Assembly: GCF_042242105.1 (NCBI RefSeq)
Contig: NC_092032.1
Coordinates: 3,974,001 to 4,038,000, forward strand
Reading direction: 5' to 3'
Length of the DNA stretch: 64,000 bases
Origin: Pempheris klunzingeri
Taxonomy: Eukaryota > Chordata > Actinopteri > Acropomatiformes > Pempheridae
This document shows, one piece after another, positions 36,101-47,474 of the stretch (positions within the stretch are counted from its first letter, which is position 1; each line of letters starts with the position of its first letter). Below the pieces are notes generated by a model that saw nothing but the letters and a program-made list of their open reading frames with translations, was not told where the DNA came from and did no database searches. A program made the position numbers and the translations under genes.

Positions 36101-37032
36101 ACTGATTTAGTCTGAATACATTCCTTATCTAATATAAAAAACTGACTGACTGATGAACTGTCTCTCTCCGCAGGTATCCTCTGGCTGTGACTCGCCATAA
36201 AGACAGTGAAGCCACCAGCAGCAGCATTTACAACCAGAATGACCCCTGGGAACCTGTTGTGTCATTTGAGGACTACATCCGCAACAATGAAGACATAGTC
36301 AACCAGGTACAATAGTACAATAGTATCTATACTCCCTGTTTGTGTATGTTGAAAATTAGGAAAAGAGTATGCAAAACCCCATTAGATCAAACAATGGGTA
36401 TGATCACCAACCACAGTAACAGTTCCATTGCAGTAGGGCTAGTGATGCTTGTGGGGCTTTTTTAGGACTGCAATGAGTCACAGTTCACTACTGGACAGCA
36501 TCCTTTGTGATGTTTCAAATGCATTCTAAGAAGTGGTTTACATTTTGGGGGTGGAGGTGGGGGTGGATTTCCGAGAGGTTACGTCATTAGTCTCGGCTTG
36601 CTTTTCCTAAAAGAAGCTGTTTATCAGTTTTGGTCAGTAACCTTCATGGTAACACAGGAATGCTGACATTTTCATCTGTTTGCACTTTCAAGTAGATAAA
36701 ACCCACCTGCCATGTGTCCTGTTCTAAAAATGTGAATGTGGTGTTTGCTGTCCTGTGTGTAGGACCTGGTAGCCTGGGTGACAGTGGGCTTCCTGCATGT
36801 GCCCCACTCAGAAGACATCCCCAACACGGCAACACCTGGCAACTCGGTGGGCTTCTTCCTCCGGCCCTTCAACTTCTTTGATGAAGACCCTTCGCTAGCA
36901 TCCAGAAGCACTGTCATCGTCCGGCCTGGCAAGGATGGCAAGCCCAAGGTTCAGAGATGGACACCTGAGGTCATAGGTCACTGTGTGACAGACAAGCCAT
37001 TTTTTTACAATGGCACTTATGCAGGAGTCTAG
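33169..37032 (+). CDS. aoc1: Amine oxidase, copper-containing 1 (diamine oxidase)
   Basis: Oxidatively deaminates diamines such as histamine and putrescine to aldehyde, ammonia and hydrogen peroxide, as a secreted copper/topaquinone enzyme (family knowledge). Coding exons are 33169-33178, 33665-35203, 35681-35969, 36174-36306 and 36763-37032: 746 residues, close to the roughly 750 usual for AOC1. A hydrophobic leader ([13 protein letters not shown]) is followed by N2/N3 and the catalytic domain. Tyr-454 in NYDY is the topaquinone precursor, Asp-366 in YIDAGW the catalytic base. His-503 and His-505 in LHTHL, with His-672 in [14 protein letters not shown], are the copper ligands. The NYDYIWDF context and C-terminal sequence favour AOC1 over AOC2/AOC3. 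The intron after 35969 begins GC. The second ATG at 33667 is in frame and could also serve as start; the short first coding exon is inferred. Confidence 0.95.
35970..36173 (+). other. aoc1 GC-AG intron
   Basis: The conserved SWSR-YPLAVT junction requires the exon to end at 35969, where the intron begins GCAATAAG and ends CCGCAG at 36173. No GT near that point restores the frame. GC-AG introns are a known minor class spliced by the major spliceosome. Confidence 0.8.
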
Positions 37033-38880
37033 AAGTGTTTTTTTTTGGAGTTTTTCAAAGAGTATTTAGCACAAATCTAATTTTTGCTCTATTTCAGTAA
37101 ATTGCACTATGTGGATCACTGATTGATTGGAGTACACATTGTCAGATTTAGTAATGTCTAAAAATGTGACAGCCATATGAAAATAATTTGTAATATTTAA
37201 TTTTTTTTTAATCATGAAAAAGATAGAATTTATAGAAATGAAAAGTTGATATCATGTAAAAAAAAAAAATTGTCAAGGTTGGTCATATATAACGTAAAAT
37301 CCCAATTATATAAAGTTAAGTTATATAAATATAAAGTTATCTAGCTGCAGACTCCACACAATTGCATTAACATTCTAAATTGCATGCATTTGTTATGCAT
37401 GTCTGACCAGTTTTGTCACTTGTCACTTAAATTGTACACATGTAAAGTCTAGTTGTTGAAGGTGATTTACCTCCCAAAATCAAGGGGAAGTGGTGGCGGG
37501 CATCTGGAGCCTTTAGAGCCCCTGTAATCCCATGTTGCGTCTCCATGGCTGAGGTTTAGCTGCGACGAGCATGCAGGATGCAGGATGCTTTGTATCCGCC
37601 TGCCCCCAGGGGCCAACATGTTTTTTACTGAAGACAACAGGCCTCACAGAGCAAACAGCCTGATTCTGGATCCTTCCCCGCAAACACTCCAAGATACCTT
37701 CTGGCTGCACTGTTGCCCCAGGTAACCTAACTTTAAATACAATGTGACAAAATATGCAGATCATCAACAGCACATGTAACTGCTTTGTCCTTTATGTGAG
37801 CATTCCTAACATACCGACGTCTCTTCTCAACCAAAAGACTTCAAATAAGCCCAACTGTTCTGATAATATCGTATGTTTGATTGGAAACTTTTCAGTATTA
37901 CTCAGTGATTAATACACACAGGTCTATGATGAGATAGCCAGCAGACAAAAGGTAACTCCTGAGGAGACAGTGGGGTTTTGCCAGTTTGTGTGAAGGGTAA
38001 ATAATTAGCGGTTTTGGAGTGGGGCAAAGGAATCCAGCCAACACAATCTTAAAACCCCTTTTTTTATAAGTGTGTGTCCATGTTTTACAGTGCACACGGT
38101 AAAAGAGGGATAATATGAAAGTCATGCATGCATGAGTGAATGGGCAGAGTTGGAGGAGAGGATAAAAAAACCCATATGAACTGGGTAACAAGCATTCCTA
38201 CAGACATTCCCATGGCAACGATGGCACGGTTGATTCATTCTAAATTGGCATGTAGTAGTTTCACGTGTATAAAAACATCCACATCTAGCGTCTCTCCTTG
38301 TTCTCTTAAAGTTTTTTTTCTGTAACTTTCTGGCTTCTTTCTGGACGTACTGTTATAAGCCACAAAAATTGTAAAATAGTACAATTAGTCAAAATGAACA
38401 CTACAAAAAAGATAAAGGTTTGCATTCGTCATTAAAAGTCTTACACAACAGCGCGGCATACATAATGTCTCTACAGATGTTCAACAAAACTGTGGACCAC
38501 AGATTATAGTATCATGGTTGTAAATATAGACCTGAAGATACCAGTTAAAAAAAAAATCACAACAGAAGGCGAGCTGTCATAAAAGAGAAAGAATGTGACA
38601 AACAGCATGTTAGTCTTTCCATTTAACTTCAGCAAATATTTCTATAAGTTTAGCCTCTGTAAGATGACAAACTACTATTGGCCCTTTAGAAATAGATGGC
38701 GCTGTGTCGCCACCTAGTGGTTCCTTACATAATTGTTTTGTCTGCCCATATCATCAGTTTGTGGTGGACACTGAACATCCCATGAGTGTGTCCATTCATT
38801 TGCACTTATCATTTTAATAGTATTTTAAAAAGCAGCAGTACTGGATGCGAACACATGTTTGGATGGAAACTTCCATTGTT

Positions 38881-38930
38881 TATACCACTTATCCTCAAGG
38901 GTTGCGGGGGTGAGCTGGAGCCGGTCCAGT
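38881..38930 (+). repeat. Short teleost interspersed-repeat fragment
   Basis: The stretch TATACCACTTATCC followed by GGGTTGCGGGGG and GAGCTGGAGCC resembles a motif that recurs across teleost genomes in many repeat contexts. Only about 50 bp remain, so the parent family cannot be named. Confidence 0.5.
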
Positions 38931-38978
38931 TATTATACTGTTGCAGTTTAGTGATATAAGCCAACAGGTATTTATGGT

Positions 38979-39008
38979 CACACACACACACACACACACA
39001 CACACACC
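38979..39008 (+). repeat. CA microsatellite
   Basis: About 15 CA units in intergenic DNA downstream of aoc1. Confidence 0.95.
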
Positions 39009-39863
39009 AGATACAGCCTCGGTGAAAAAGAGAGCACAGTTGTAATGACGTTTGCATTTACAGGACCAAGCCCCTCTGATTTAACATGTTTACCTCCTTC
39101 CATCCTTCTCTCTTTCCTTCCTTCCTTCCTTTTTTGGTTTATTTTTCTCCTCTTCTATTTCCAGATGCGTGGCTTTGCTCTAATCGTCCATCTCTTGTCA
39201 TCAATAGATAATTAGCCTTTGTTCATTTAAGCCTTTGTGTGAATCCCACAAAGTGACTCTGATTACGATCTGATAGTTCAGATGTTCGAGATGTGACAGT
39301 AAACACATGGAAATACATATTAGGGAATGTATTATTGGACCAGATGTCGTGTAGCTGAGACAAGCTTGAGCCTTCATTTCCTGCCTGCCACATCACCCCC
39401 TCTTTTCACACTGCTGTTATATTACAAAATGTTCACTGTGAAATGATTGTATCAAACTCTCCCTGTTATGTTAGTACATAATGATCTGTCGAAGGGGTTG
39501 AGACTGAGCACTTGATTATTGACAAAAATGTTCAAAAAAAAAAAGATGGAGTTGATTTTGGATATCACTCTTATCAATATCTGTAAATCAGTAATGGATC
39601 AAATGGGCCGGACCTACTGACAGACTTTGCTGTTCCCCTTCAGCTCCAGAGCATTTTTAGCTCGTGGATTTTAGACGAGTTAAACGGAGAGTGAATACCA
39701 AGGCCCTGTCAGACATGCACCCGTGTCTTCATGTTTATCCTGATGGGGCCATGTTGAATAAGCACAGTGGACCAAGTAACATTTCTCTGTTGTTTTAGAC
39801 GCAGCACAGGTGTGAACTGAATGCCATTAGATTAACATAAAGACAACAACAGCACAGGAGAGA

Positions 39864-39914
39864 GACAGGCAGATAGACAGACAGACAGACAGACAGAGAG
39901 AGAGAGAGAGAGAA
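39864..39914 (+). repeat. GACA and GA simple repeats
   Basis: Several GACA units passing directly into a GA run. Confidence 0.95.
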
Positions 39915-40027
39915 GGAAAGTAGATAAGAATAATCTGGGCTTAAGCAGAGATAGACAGACATTAGACAGATCCTAGCTAAGTCCACAGTTGGATGTGGAC
40001 CACAGTGATCACAGACTGGACATCTAA

Positions 40028-40028
<1 letters not shown>

Positions 40029-40059
<31 letters not shown>
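40029..40059 (+). repeat. CA microsatellite
   Basis: About 15 CA units, about 40 bp before the dispersed repeat copy at 40099. Confidence 0.95.
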
Positions 40060-40061
<2 letters not shown>

Positions 40062-40098
40062 CCCTAATAAATATATTTCAGTCATCAGTCCAAAGGTT

Positions 40099-40600
40099 CA
40101 TTTGGTAACATTTATGAAAATATCTTCTTTTTTTTTGTCTTATTCGCTGAAACTGTCACTGTATCCTGACAACAGATCATGAGACAGGTCATCTGTGAAT
40201 CCAGCTTGGATCAAAACAACCGATCAGAACAGGAGGATTCTTACCCCAGTGTCAATCACTGCTCATGCACATGCTTCACAGCCCTGCATGGACATCATCT
40301 TTTCAATTTTCATCATGTGGGGGTAAGAGATTGGTGAGCTCCAAGCAGCTGTGCGCCTCCTGTCCGGAGCTCCATGGCCGGCTCACTATCTGCAGTGTTA
40401 ATATTGTGCACCATCGTGGATGCCATTGTATTCCTGGCCTCGTCAGTTGCTGTGGCTACCCTGCGTGTGCATGACAGCCTCCTCTGAGGGAGGGGGCTTT
40501 GGCGGCAGGACTGAAGCCAGCACAGAGGAAGTTCAAATTCTGTCATTTGAGTCATTTGTTAATGGTACCAAATGCTGCTTTAATAAACCAGGGAACACCT
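40099..40600 (+). repeat. Dispersed repeat, copy 1
   Basis: This stretch shares several long near-identical blocks with 57238-57720 in the same orientation: the CATTTGGTAAC start, CTGAAACTGTCACTGTATCC, ATGAGACAGGT and a CCTGGCCTCGTCAGTTGC block near 40435. The two copies differ by many substitutions, so the repeat is old. I do not recognise its class; no open frame is shared. Confidence 0.6.
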
Positions 40601-41028
40601 ATAGAAGAGACTGTTACAGGATTCTGTCTGTATCAGACTGGTCTATGAAAACTGTTTCAAGTAATAACCTGACCCGCACCCTCTCCTTATATTTTCATTT
40701 AGTCATGACAACAGCGTGTGCAGTGCTGTCATGTCTGAATGAAGCCGTAAAGTTTTGTTATGTCGTGGAGAAAAAATCTAAATATAAATGAAGTTGAGAA
40801 GGATGTGTCCAGTGTCTAAGACTGCAATCAGTATTTTTAAATTAACAACAGAAAAGATTAATCTTACAATGTGAAAGGGGCCAATAGCCAATGTGGCTAT
40901 TTACACCCTGGTGTGTGTGTCGGACAGCAGATATTTTGTGTCTATTGTAAACTGCCTTTTATATTTGTATTTGACTTATTATTTTAACCCAAACCAGGAT
41001 CTTTTCATACATCTAGAGGTGTGTGCGC

Positions 41029-41032
<4 letters not shown>

Positions 41033-41061
<29 letters not shown>

Positions 41062-41090
41062 TGTGCGTGTGCGTGTGTGTGGTTGTGTAC
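41033..41090 (+). repeat. GT microsatellite, imperfect
   Basis: A GT run with CTGTGCGTG interruptions. Confidence 0.95.
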
Positions 41091-41396
41091 ATGCATGCAT
41101 GTGCATGCATGTGTGGCTGAATTGGTACATGGTGGTGTGTGTCCCCACTGGTATGCCAACCATCCCATTCCTCTTTGTCCACTTCTCAAAATAAACCCCC
41201 AGCCCAGTAGCAGCTGAGACAAAACTTCAGACAGACTCCCTAAACAGAAAAAGTGGGGGCATGAGGGTCATTGGGAGGCCAGGCTGCTGGAGGTTTGGGT
41301 GATTCCAAACCCCAGCTTCCCCTTTAAGGTCCAGTAAGCGCTTGTTACAATCCACTTGTGCTTTCAGTTTTCAGTGGACCAAAACCTGGACAAATG

Positions 41397-41580
41397 TTCT
41401 GGATCCTGTGAAGCACAGAGAGGCTCCTCTTCCATATGTTCTGGACCCTGTGCAACAGAGGGACCCCTCCTTCATATGTTCTGGACCCTGTGCAACAGAG
41501 GGACCCCTCCTTCATATGTTCTGGGCCCTGTGGAACACATTTCTGGGCATGAATGTAAGGTTGTGGGCCCTGTGAGCACA
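41397..41580 (+). repeat. 40-bp minisatellite, four to five units
   Basis: Units starting TTCTGGACCCTG begin at 41397, 41439, 41479 and 41519, with a decayed fifth at about 41559. Periods are 42, 40 and 40 bp, and units 2 and 3 are almost identical. It lies about 200 bp upstream of the GC-rich zinc-finger 5' exon. Confidence 0.85.
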
Positions 41581-41794
41581 TGGTACATAAATGGCAGATG
41601 CAGATATTGGAATGTATATAATGTTTCTTTTCAATTGTTTCTCATTATTGTATTTCTTTCTTGCTATGACTGATTTCTTTTGATAAATTGTGTTTTTAGA
41701 CTGATCAGTATTTAGCTGAGCAAAAAACGTGTATTTGAATGCAAAATAAAGATTTATTTTTAAAAAAAAATCGCTTTCGGCTGTTTCCGTCTGT

Positions 41795-41862
41795 CACGTG
41801 ACCGTCGTCTCGGGAGATGCAGCCGCGCCGGGCGGAAGTGAAGGAGAGCAAAGAGTGGACAG
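41795..41862 (+). promoter_or_regulatory. Probable promoter and 5' exon of the zinc-finger gene
   Basis: A CpG-rich patch carries CACGTGAC (41795-41802, E-box) and GCGGAAGTG (ETS-like, 41832-41840), followed by a clean CAG|GTAATA donor at 41862. The next good acceptor on this strand is TTTGTCAG at 43277, just before the zinc-finger open frame. Linking the two is inference from spacing and GC content; further 5' exons may exist. Confidence 0.5.
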
Positions 41863-43290
41863 GTAATACATGTTGTTGTCCTCTCCCTCTTCCCTCCTGT
41901 CTGTGTCTGGGTTTGTTTTAAAGCTGTTCACAGCAGCTGTAAAGCCGCAGAGGTGTCCTTCCTGCGTGCGCGGCTGACTTAGTGTTGTTAGCTCTGCTCT
42001 TAGCTGAGCGGTTACTGTGCTGCTGCTGCTGGTTTTATTAGCACTGGTTATGTTAGGGGTGGTCTTGTTGGTTACATGAGACCACCGAAACGAGGCACTG
42101 TTAACTTTTCAGCTGTTTCACTCTGTTGTGTTCTGTAAACCGAGAAGGAAATGTGTTCTACATTCATTCTGTTCGCTTGGATGTGTTTTGCTAGCATGCC
42201 TCTGTGCTAGCCCCCCGGTACGGAAAGCCAAAGTGTCCAATATTCAGCAAAGAACACTTTTAATATGAGCAATAAATTGTTTAAAGTATAGATATGAATC
42301 AACAATTTGTGGAATAGTCATTGATCACTGATCACCAGAAGAAAGCATGTGGCCTACACTCACTTTGACCACTAAGAGAGTGAAATGAGTTCTTCAGAGG
42401 AGTTACAGCAAATCTACAGTAACATTATCCAGCATTTCCACCTTGTGCTGCACACAGCATTGAATCGACAAGCCAACTCATGATTGACTGCATTATGACG
42501 AGAACTCTGACCTCATGTTTTGGTGTAGAAAAGGAAAAAGGCTTTTACAAACTACACCACTTTTCCCCCTCTAACCCTCTGTGTGATTCCTCATCGTAAA
42601 TGTTAAGGTGGTCAAGCACCACAGCTTTTCTCATTAACCTGTATTCATGAGGAATTTGTCAGATGATTCGCGCACATGACATTTTCACGTGTCACGGCAT
42701 CAGAACATAAATCTTACTGGTTTGGGCTTGGACACTTAATGGGCTTTGGAGATTCATCTCAAATCATTCTATTCCCCAGATTCCTCTCGGTTATAGAGGT
42801 TAGAAACCCCCCACACGATACAGCAAAAATCAAACCGACAGTTTCTCTGCTTTTAATCTTCAGTCCAGCTACACGAGCCAATAGATGAACATCCAGCAAA
42901 ACACTCCGCATACAGATTGTGAGGTAATAGAATTAAATTACAACCCCAACTAATGTCATGTCACGTAGTGCTCTTCAACACAGCAGAGGTCTCTAATAAC
43001 TTTTTAAATGATGACATTAGTTGTAAAATGCATGACTGGATTCACAGTGAAGCCAAAACGACAAACGACAAAATCTATAATTGATGCAGCCTCGCTATCC
43101 CAATGTCTGTGGCTCAACAACAGTGTTAGTGTTGTGGAATATACATCATACTGAAAGTGTGCAATGGCCCTTACCATGATTTTAGAATTTTCAGTGTGTT
43201 CTTCTGTAGATAGAGATGTTTACAATTGTGAAGGTCCTACGCTCTGACCTTAATGTCTGTGTCTCTGTCTTTGTCAGTTGACATGAACGT

Positions 43291-44262
43291 ATGCGGACGG
43301 ATTGGCAGTCTGACATGGACTCACTCCCACCGAACAGAAACCACCGCTGTGAACAATGTGGCAGCGGCCAACTAAATGCGCACAAGCTACACCTACAAAC
43401 CCACAATGAAGAAACACCATGCTGCTGCTACCAATGTGGGACACATTTCAGCAACCAGGGTTCATACAGGACTGACCTGTGCGACCATGCTGGACCACAC
43501 CACTTTGACCAGTGTGGAAAGGCTTTCAGTCACTCTTATGTTTCCAAGACACACGTGGGGGGCCACACCAGAGAGAAACCGTACCAGTGTGACCAGTGTG
43601 GAAAGACTTTTAGTTACTTCTGTCATTACAAGAGACACCAGCGTGTTCACACTGGAGAGAAACCCTTCCAGTGTGACCAGTGTGGGAACACTTTCAGTTT
43701 GCTAAGTAGTTACAAGGACCACCAGCGTGTCCACACCGGAGAGAAGCCATACCAATGTGGGCAGTGTGAAAAAGGGTTTAGTCGCTTAAGTAACTACAAG
43801 ACACACCTGCGTATCCACACCGGAGAGAAGCCACACTGCTGCGAACAATGTGGGAAGAGTTTTCGTTTCTTAAGTGATTACAAGAGACACTTGCGTATCC
43901 ACACTGGAGAAAAGCCTCACCAGTGTGACCAGTGTGACAAGAGTTTTAGTTGTGCAAGTCATTACAAGAGACACCTGCTTGTCCATACTGGAGAGAAGCC
44001 ATACCAGTGTGACCACTGTGAAAAACAATTCATTGAGTCTAGTGATTATAACAGACACCTGCGCACACACACGGGGGAGAAACCATATCAGTGTGACCAG
44101 TGTGGCAAGAGATACACTCACTTAAGTAGTTACAATCAGCACCTTCGATGCCACACTGGAGAAAGACCGTATTGGTGTTCTCGATGTAAAAGGTTGTTTG
44201 CTTGGCCAAAATCGTTGAAGGTGCATCGTTGTGTCGCTGTAGATGAAGAAAGCTTTGACTGA
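43291..44262 (+). CDS. C2H2 zinc-finger protein, 323 residues
   Basis: A single-exon open frame encoding a nucleic-acid-binding, probably nuclear, C2H2 protein. Residues about 90-310 contain seven canonical fingers in tandem, joined by TGEKP-type linkers (CDQCGKTFSYFCHYKRH and relatives). At the N-terminus three finger-like units are degenerate: one is shortened, one lacks a His, and one has Phe-Asp in place of the first Cys position. The last unit ends H-R-C, giving C2HC. There is no KRAB, SCAN or BTB domain in this exon. The acceptor at 43277 is just upstream, so the start could be Met-43291 or Met-43315. The exact orthologue cannot be named because this family expands rapidly in fish. Confidence 0.88.
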   Translation: MRTDWQSDMDSLPPNRNHRCEQCGSGQLNAHKLHLQTHNEETPCCCYQCGTHFSNQGSYRTDLCDHAGPHHFDQCGKAFSHSYVSKTHVGGHTREKPYQCDQCGKTFSYFCHYKRHQRVHTGEKPFQCDQCGNTFSLLSSYKDHQRVHTGEKPYQCGQCEKGFSRLSNYKTHLRIHTGEKPHCCEQCGKSFRFLSDYKRHLRIHTGEKPHQCDQCDKSFSCASHYKRHLLVHTGEKPYQCDHCEKQFIESSDYNRHLRTHTGEKPYQCDQCGKRYTHLSSYNQHLRCHTGERPYWCSRCKRLFAWPKSLKVHRCVAVDEESFD

Positions 44263-46009
44263 GTGTCAGAGTAAAGTTACTTTTTCTAGCTCAGAGAACA
44301 ATGGCAGGGTCCGCCACTCCCGTGCTGGATTAGGATTACCTTCCTGAGCATGAGGGATTCAGGTGAAAATGATACAGGCATGTAATCCAGTGTAGCTATA
44401 GCTAATCTAATATATCTAACAGCCTTACTGTCAAAGTCGACGTGCTTTGTTTGTGTAAGTGCACAGTATAATACATGGTCATTGCAAACAATGAAATTCT
44501 TAGGACATGGCATGCAACAACTATGTAGTGGGTATAAAATCAATACTAAATTGTAAAGAGTCACAAATAAGGGAAAATATACAAAGCAGTAAAATCCTTG
44601 CATCCAGTAAAAATGGAGATTATAGACAGTAAGAATGAGAGTATTAAAAACTTGTGTTGGAGTGCCAAAGGATCCATAAATCCTTTAATATTTCGACCTG
44701 TATTAAGGTACTGCAAATTCAAACAGAACATCCCACTGCCACTGCTTTGCATTAAAAATGTTCAACTGACAAAACGGTATCCGGCTTGTATTGTGAAGCA
44801 GCAACAGGAAATGCAAACTTCCATTTTCTGCAGTTCTATTTTTTCCCCCTCACGTGATTTTTTTGCAAGGAAGTATTTGAACAGTAAGCTTAAGTTGCTT
44901 GAAGGGCTACAGGAGAGCGGCTGCATGTCTCAGCGAGGCCACCAGCTTCACTGTGTTCTCAGGCTCATCCAGCTCGTGTCCTACTTTTTTTGTGGAAAAG
45001 TACTTGAGCTGTGCGCAGCATAAAATCATGGGAAGGCATTCTACCTCATGCAGCCTATGTCCTCTCCTCTGTCCTGCCCGTGTCAACCTGAGGTTTCTGG
45101 CCTGAGATAAAACTTGGTAGCTTTGAAATTGGCTCACGTCCCGCTCAGGCGTGATCACAGAGAATCGCAGCGTAGAAAGATTATGGGAGTGCCCAAATAG
45201 TTTTTGCAGCCTCGATGGAAATCCATGTCTTTGATGTTAGAAAGCATAAAATCTAATAATCTGTTGCAGTGTTATAACATGGTTTTTAATTTTCTTTTTT
45301 TACATAATTTGTCAAAGATTATTTAGAAAACAAGAGGTTTCCTCAGCATATCTAAATGTAACTTCAGAGATAAGCCTGATAAAAAGTAATGGGATATTTA
45401 ATGTGATATTGTAAAATGAAGTTATTATTGTTAGAAGTACACTTAGATACACTAGGGGGGAATGAAATATTTAAAATGTCTCATTCTTTTGTGGCCACAC
45501 CATTTGACATCTTCAGACACATTGAGTCCTAGCTTTTGTAAAAAAATAGTGCAAATGCCGTTTAAAATGACACAAAACCATCATAAATACGTAATGCACA
45601 CTTCAACAAGCATGACGCATGCTTTTAAGATTAGCTTTGAAGACATTTTTCCGTTGCTCATCATGCCAACCCTTATTTGTCACTGACCCTTTAACAAATG
45701 TACCATGCCACGCCAACACGTCTGTGGACGGACAGAGAACAGTCATAAGACGAAAACAATAGGTTTTTAATAGTAGGTTTGTTCTGCAATATGATTACGG
45801 CCTTAAAGATGAACCCAAATGGCTCAGCAGAGGACAGAGCAGGATTCTCATCCAAAATCTGTGTCTGATGAAGCTACGTGTGGTTTGTGATGTGACGTGC
45901 ATCATGGCAGATCTGTCTTCTTTCACACTCCTGTCTGCCTGGCTGTCACTGACTGCACGCTCACCCAGCTGTGCTTCATGTGCACACACTGTTCAGGCTG
46001 TTACCATCT

Positions 46010-46093
46010 CACACACACACACACACACACACACTGTGACTTTTTGTCACGAGTCCAGATGTAAAGTGTACTCATTTTCTCAGTGTCTGTCTG

Positions 46094-46138
<45 letters not shown>

Positions 46139-46343
46139 GTGTCCCTTATGAGTAGCGCAGCCCGTGGGATCTTGTTACAACAGTGTGCCATCTGTACGAG
46201 ACAAAAACAAGTCCTGTTTAATGTCTCCTACCTCCTCTATAATCACTGGGTCTCAGATTCAGCCTCTCACGCCCTGTGGGAACTGTTTTCTGCCAAACAA
46301 CCTTTGATTCACAACCACACACACACACACACACACACACACA
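46010..46343 (+). repeat. Cluster of three CA microsatellites
   Basis: CA runs at 46010-46033, 46095-46139 and 46316-46343 lie within 335 bp of each other, separated by unique sequence. Confidence 0.95.
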
Positions 46344-47474
46344 CCATGTTGTATAGAACACATTTAAAGTTTTGTAGGCTTTAACGACAAATACGATACA
46401 TTTTTAAAAAGAAATCACTGATTTATCCAGAAATTCTGAATGAAGCCTCAAAGAAATTAGCTTTGCATCAATGATCATCATTCCCAGTCAGGGGAATGGT
46501 TTCTCCTAAATCCAAGAAAAATAGAAAAGTAGTTTAATTTTGCTGATTGCCGTTCATAAGCAGACAACAGTACATTCAATTTGCAATGATATGTGATAAA
46601 CAAGAGCAGCAAATGCTCCCACCTGACAATCTGGAATCAGAAAATGAAACATATTTTCACTCATTAGGTTTAAACATGAGTGAAATGGTTAATTGATTGT
46701 CAAACTGTATCAATAATAAATCATTTCAGCTCTGACTGATTCTTTACTCATTTTCTCTTAGTAACATAGCTGAATAAATTTTTCACATATTCAATTAGAA
46801 CCAAAAATATATTAAATTCTATTTAGTTTGACTACAGCTGTGTTATATTTATTATGTTAAGCCTCATGAGAGGAACTGTGACAAACACATAAACACTTGA
46901 AAATGCCCTTCTGTGTTTCCAGCTACATTACAGTGTCATAAACCTTCCATTGATTGTTAATATACTGCTAATAAATGTTAAATCAGAAACTTTTTTTTTA
47001 AAAAGAGTTGTAGAATTTCCTCATCACACACAGGAGCAGGTTATTCTCCTAAAATAACACGTTTACATAAAATCAAGTATAGATTGATCAGCTTTTCCTT
47101 GTCAGAAAAACTAGATCCATTTTAGATTTTAGATACTCTGAGAAAAGACCATCCTCACATGGAAATGTGTGAAGACACACTGTTTAGATTATCCTCCCTT
47201 TACGATATTATAAGGGAATGTGTTGAACATGTGACATCCTCCAGCCCTTCAGCAGGCCGACTTCACCCCCCCCACCCCCACCCCCACCCCGAAAACCTCC
47301 TGAGTCATCCTTGCTGTCCACCATAGTGTTTTCCTCACTAATGCCAGCTCCTGGTAACGCAAAGATGCTGATGGGGAGAGCGAAGCATGCAAGTTGTTCC
47401 GTTCCTCTGAAACAGAGCGTGTAGACAGAGGCTGGAAACAGTTGCATCAGTCATGTCTGCTAGAAGAATAACAA

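Larger units (their letters stand above)
37033..41760. other. Intergenic region between aoc1 and the zinc-finger gene
   Basis: No coding exon recognised. It contains the aoc1 3' UTR (no clear AATAAA seen close by), CA-type microsatellites at 38979-39008 and 40029-40059, a GACA/GA tract at 39864-39914, a GT tract at 41033-41090, a dispersed repeat at about 40099-40600, and a 40-bp minisatellite at 41397-41560. At 38881-38930 there is a fragment (CCACTTATCC, GGGTTGCGGGGG, GAGCTGGAGCC) of a motif common in teleost interspersed repeats. Confidence 0.6.

Noticed and set aside
41397..41580. CRISPR-like regular repeats
   Set aside because: Units are contiguous with no spacers, and the window is eukaryotic. 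It is a minisatellite.
45868..46384. Open frames encoding His-Thr repeats
   Set aside because: Produced by CA microsatellites.
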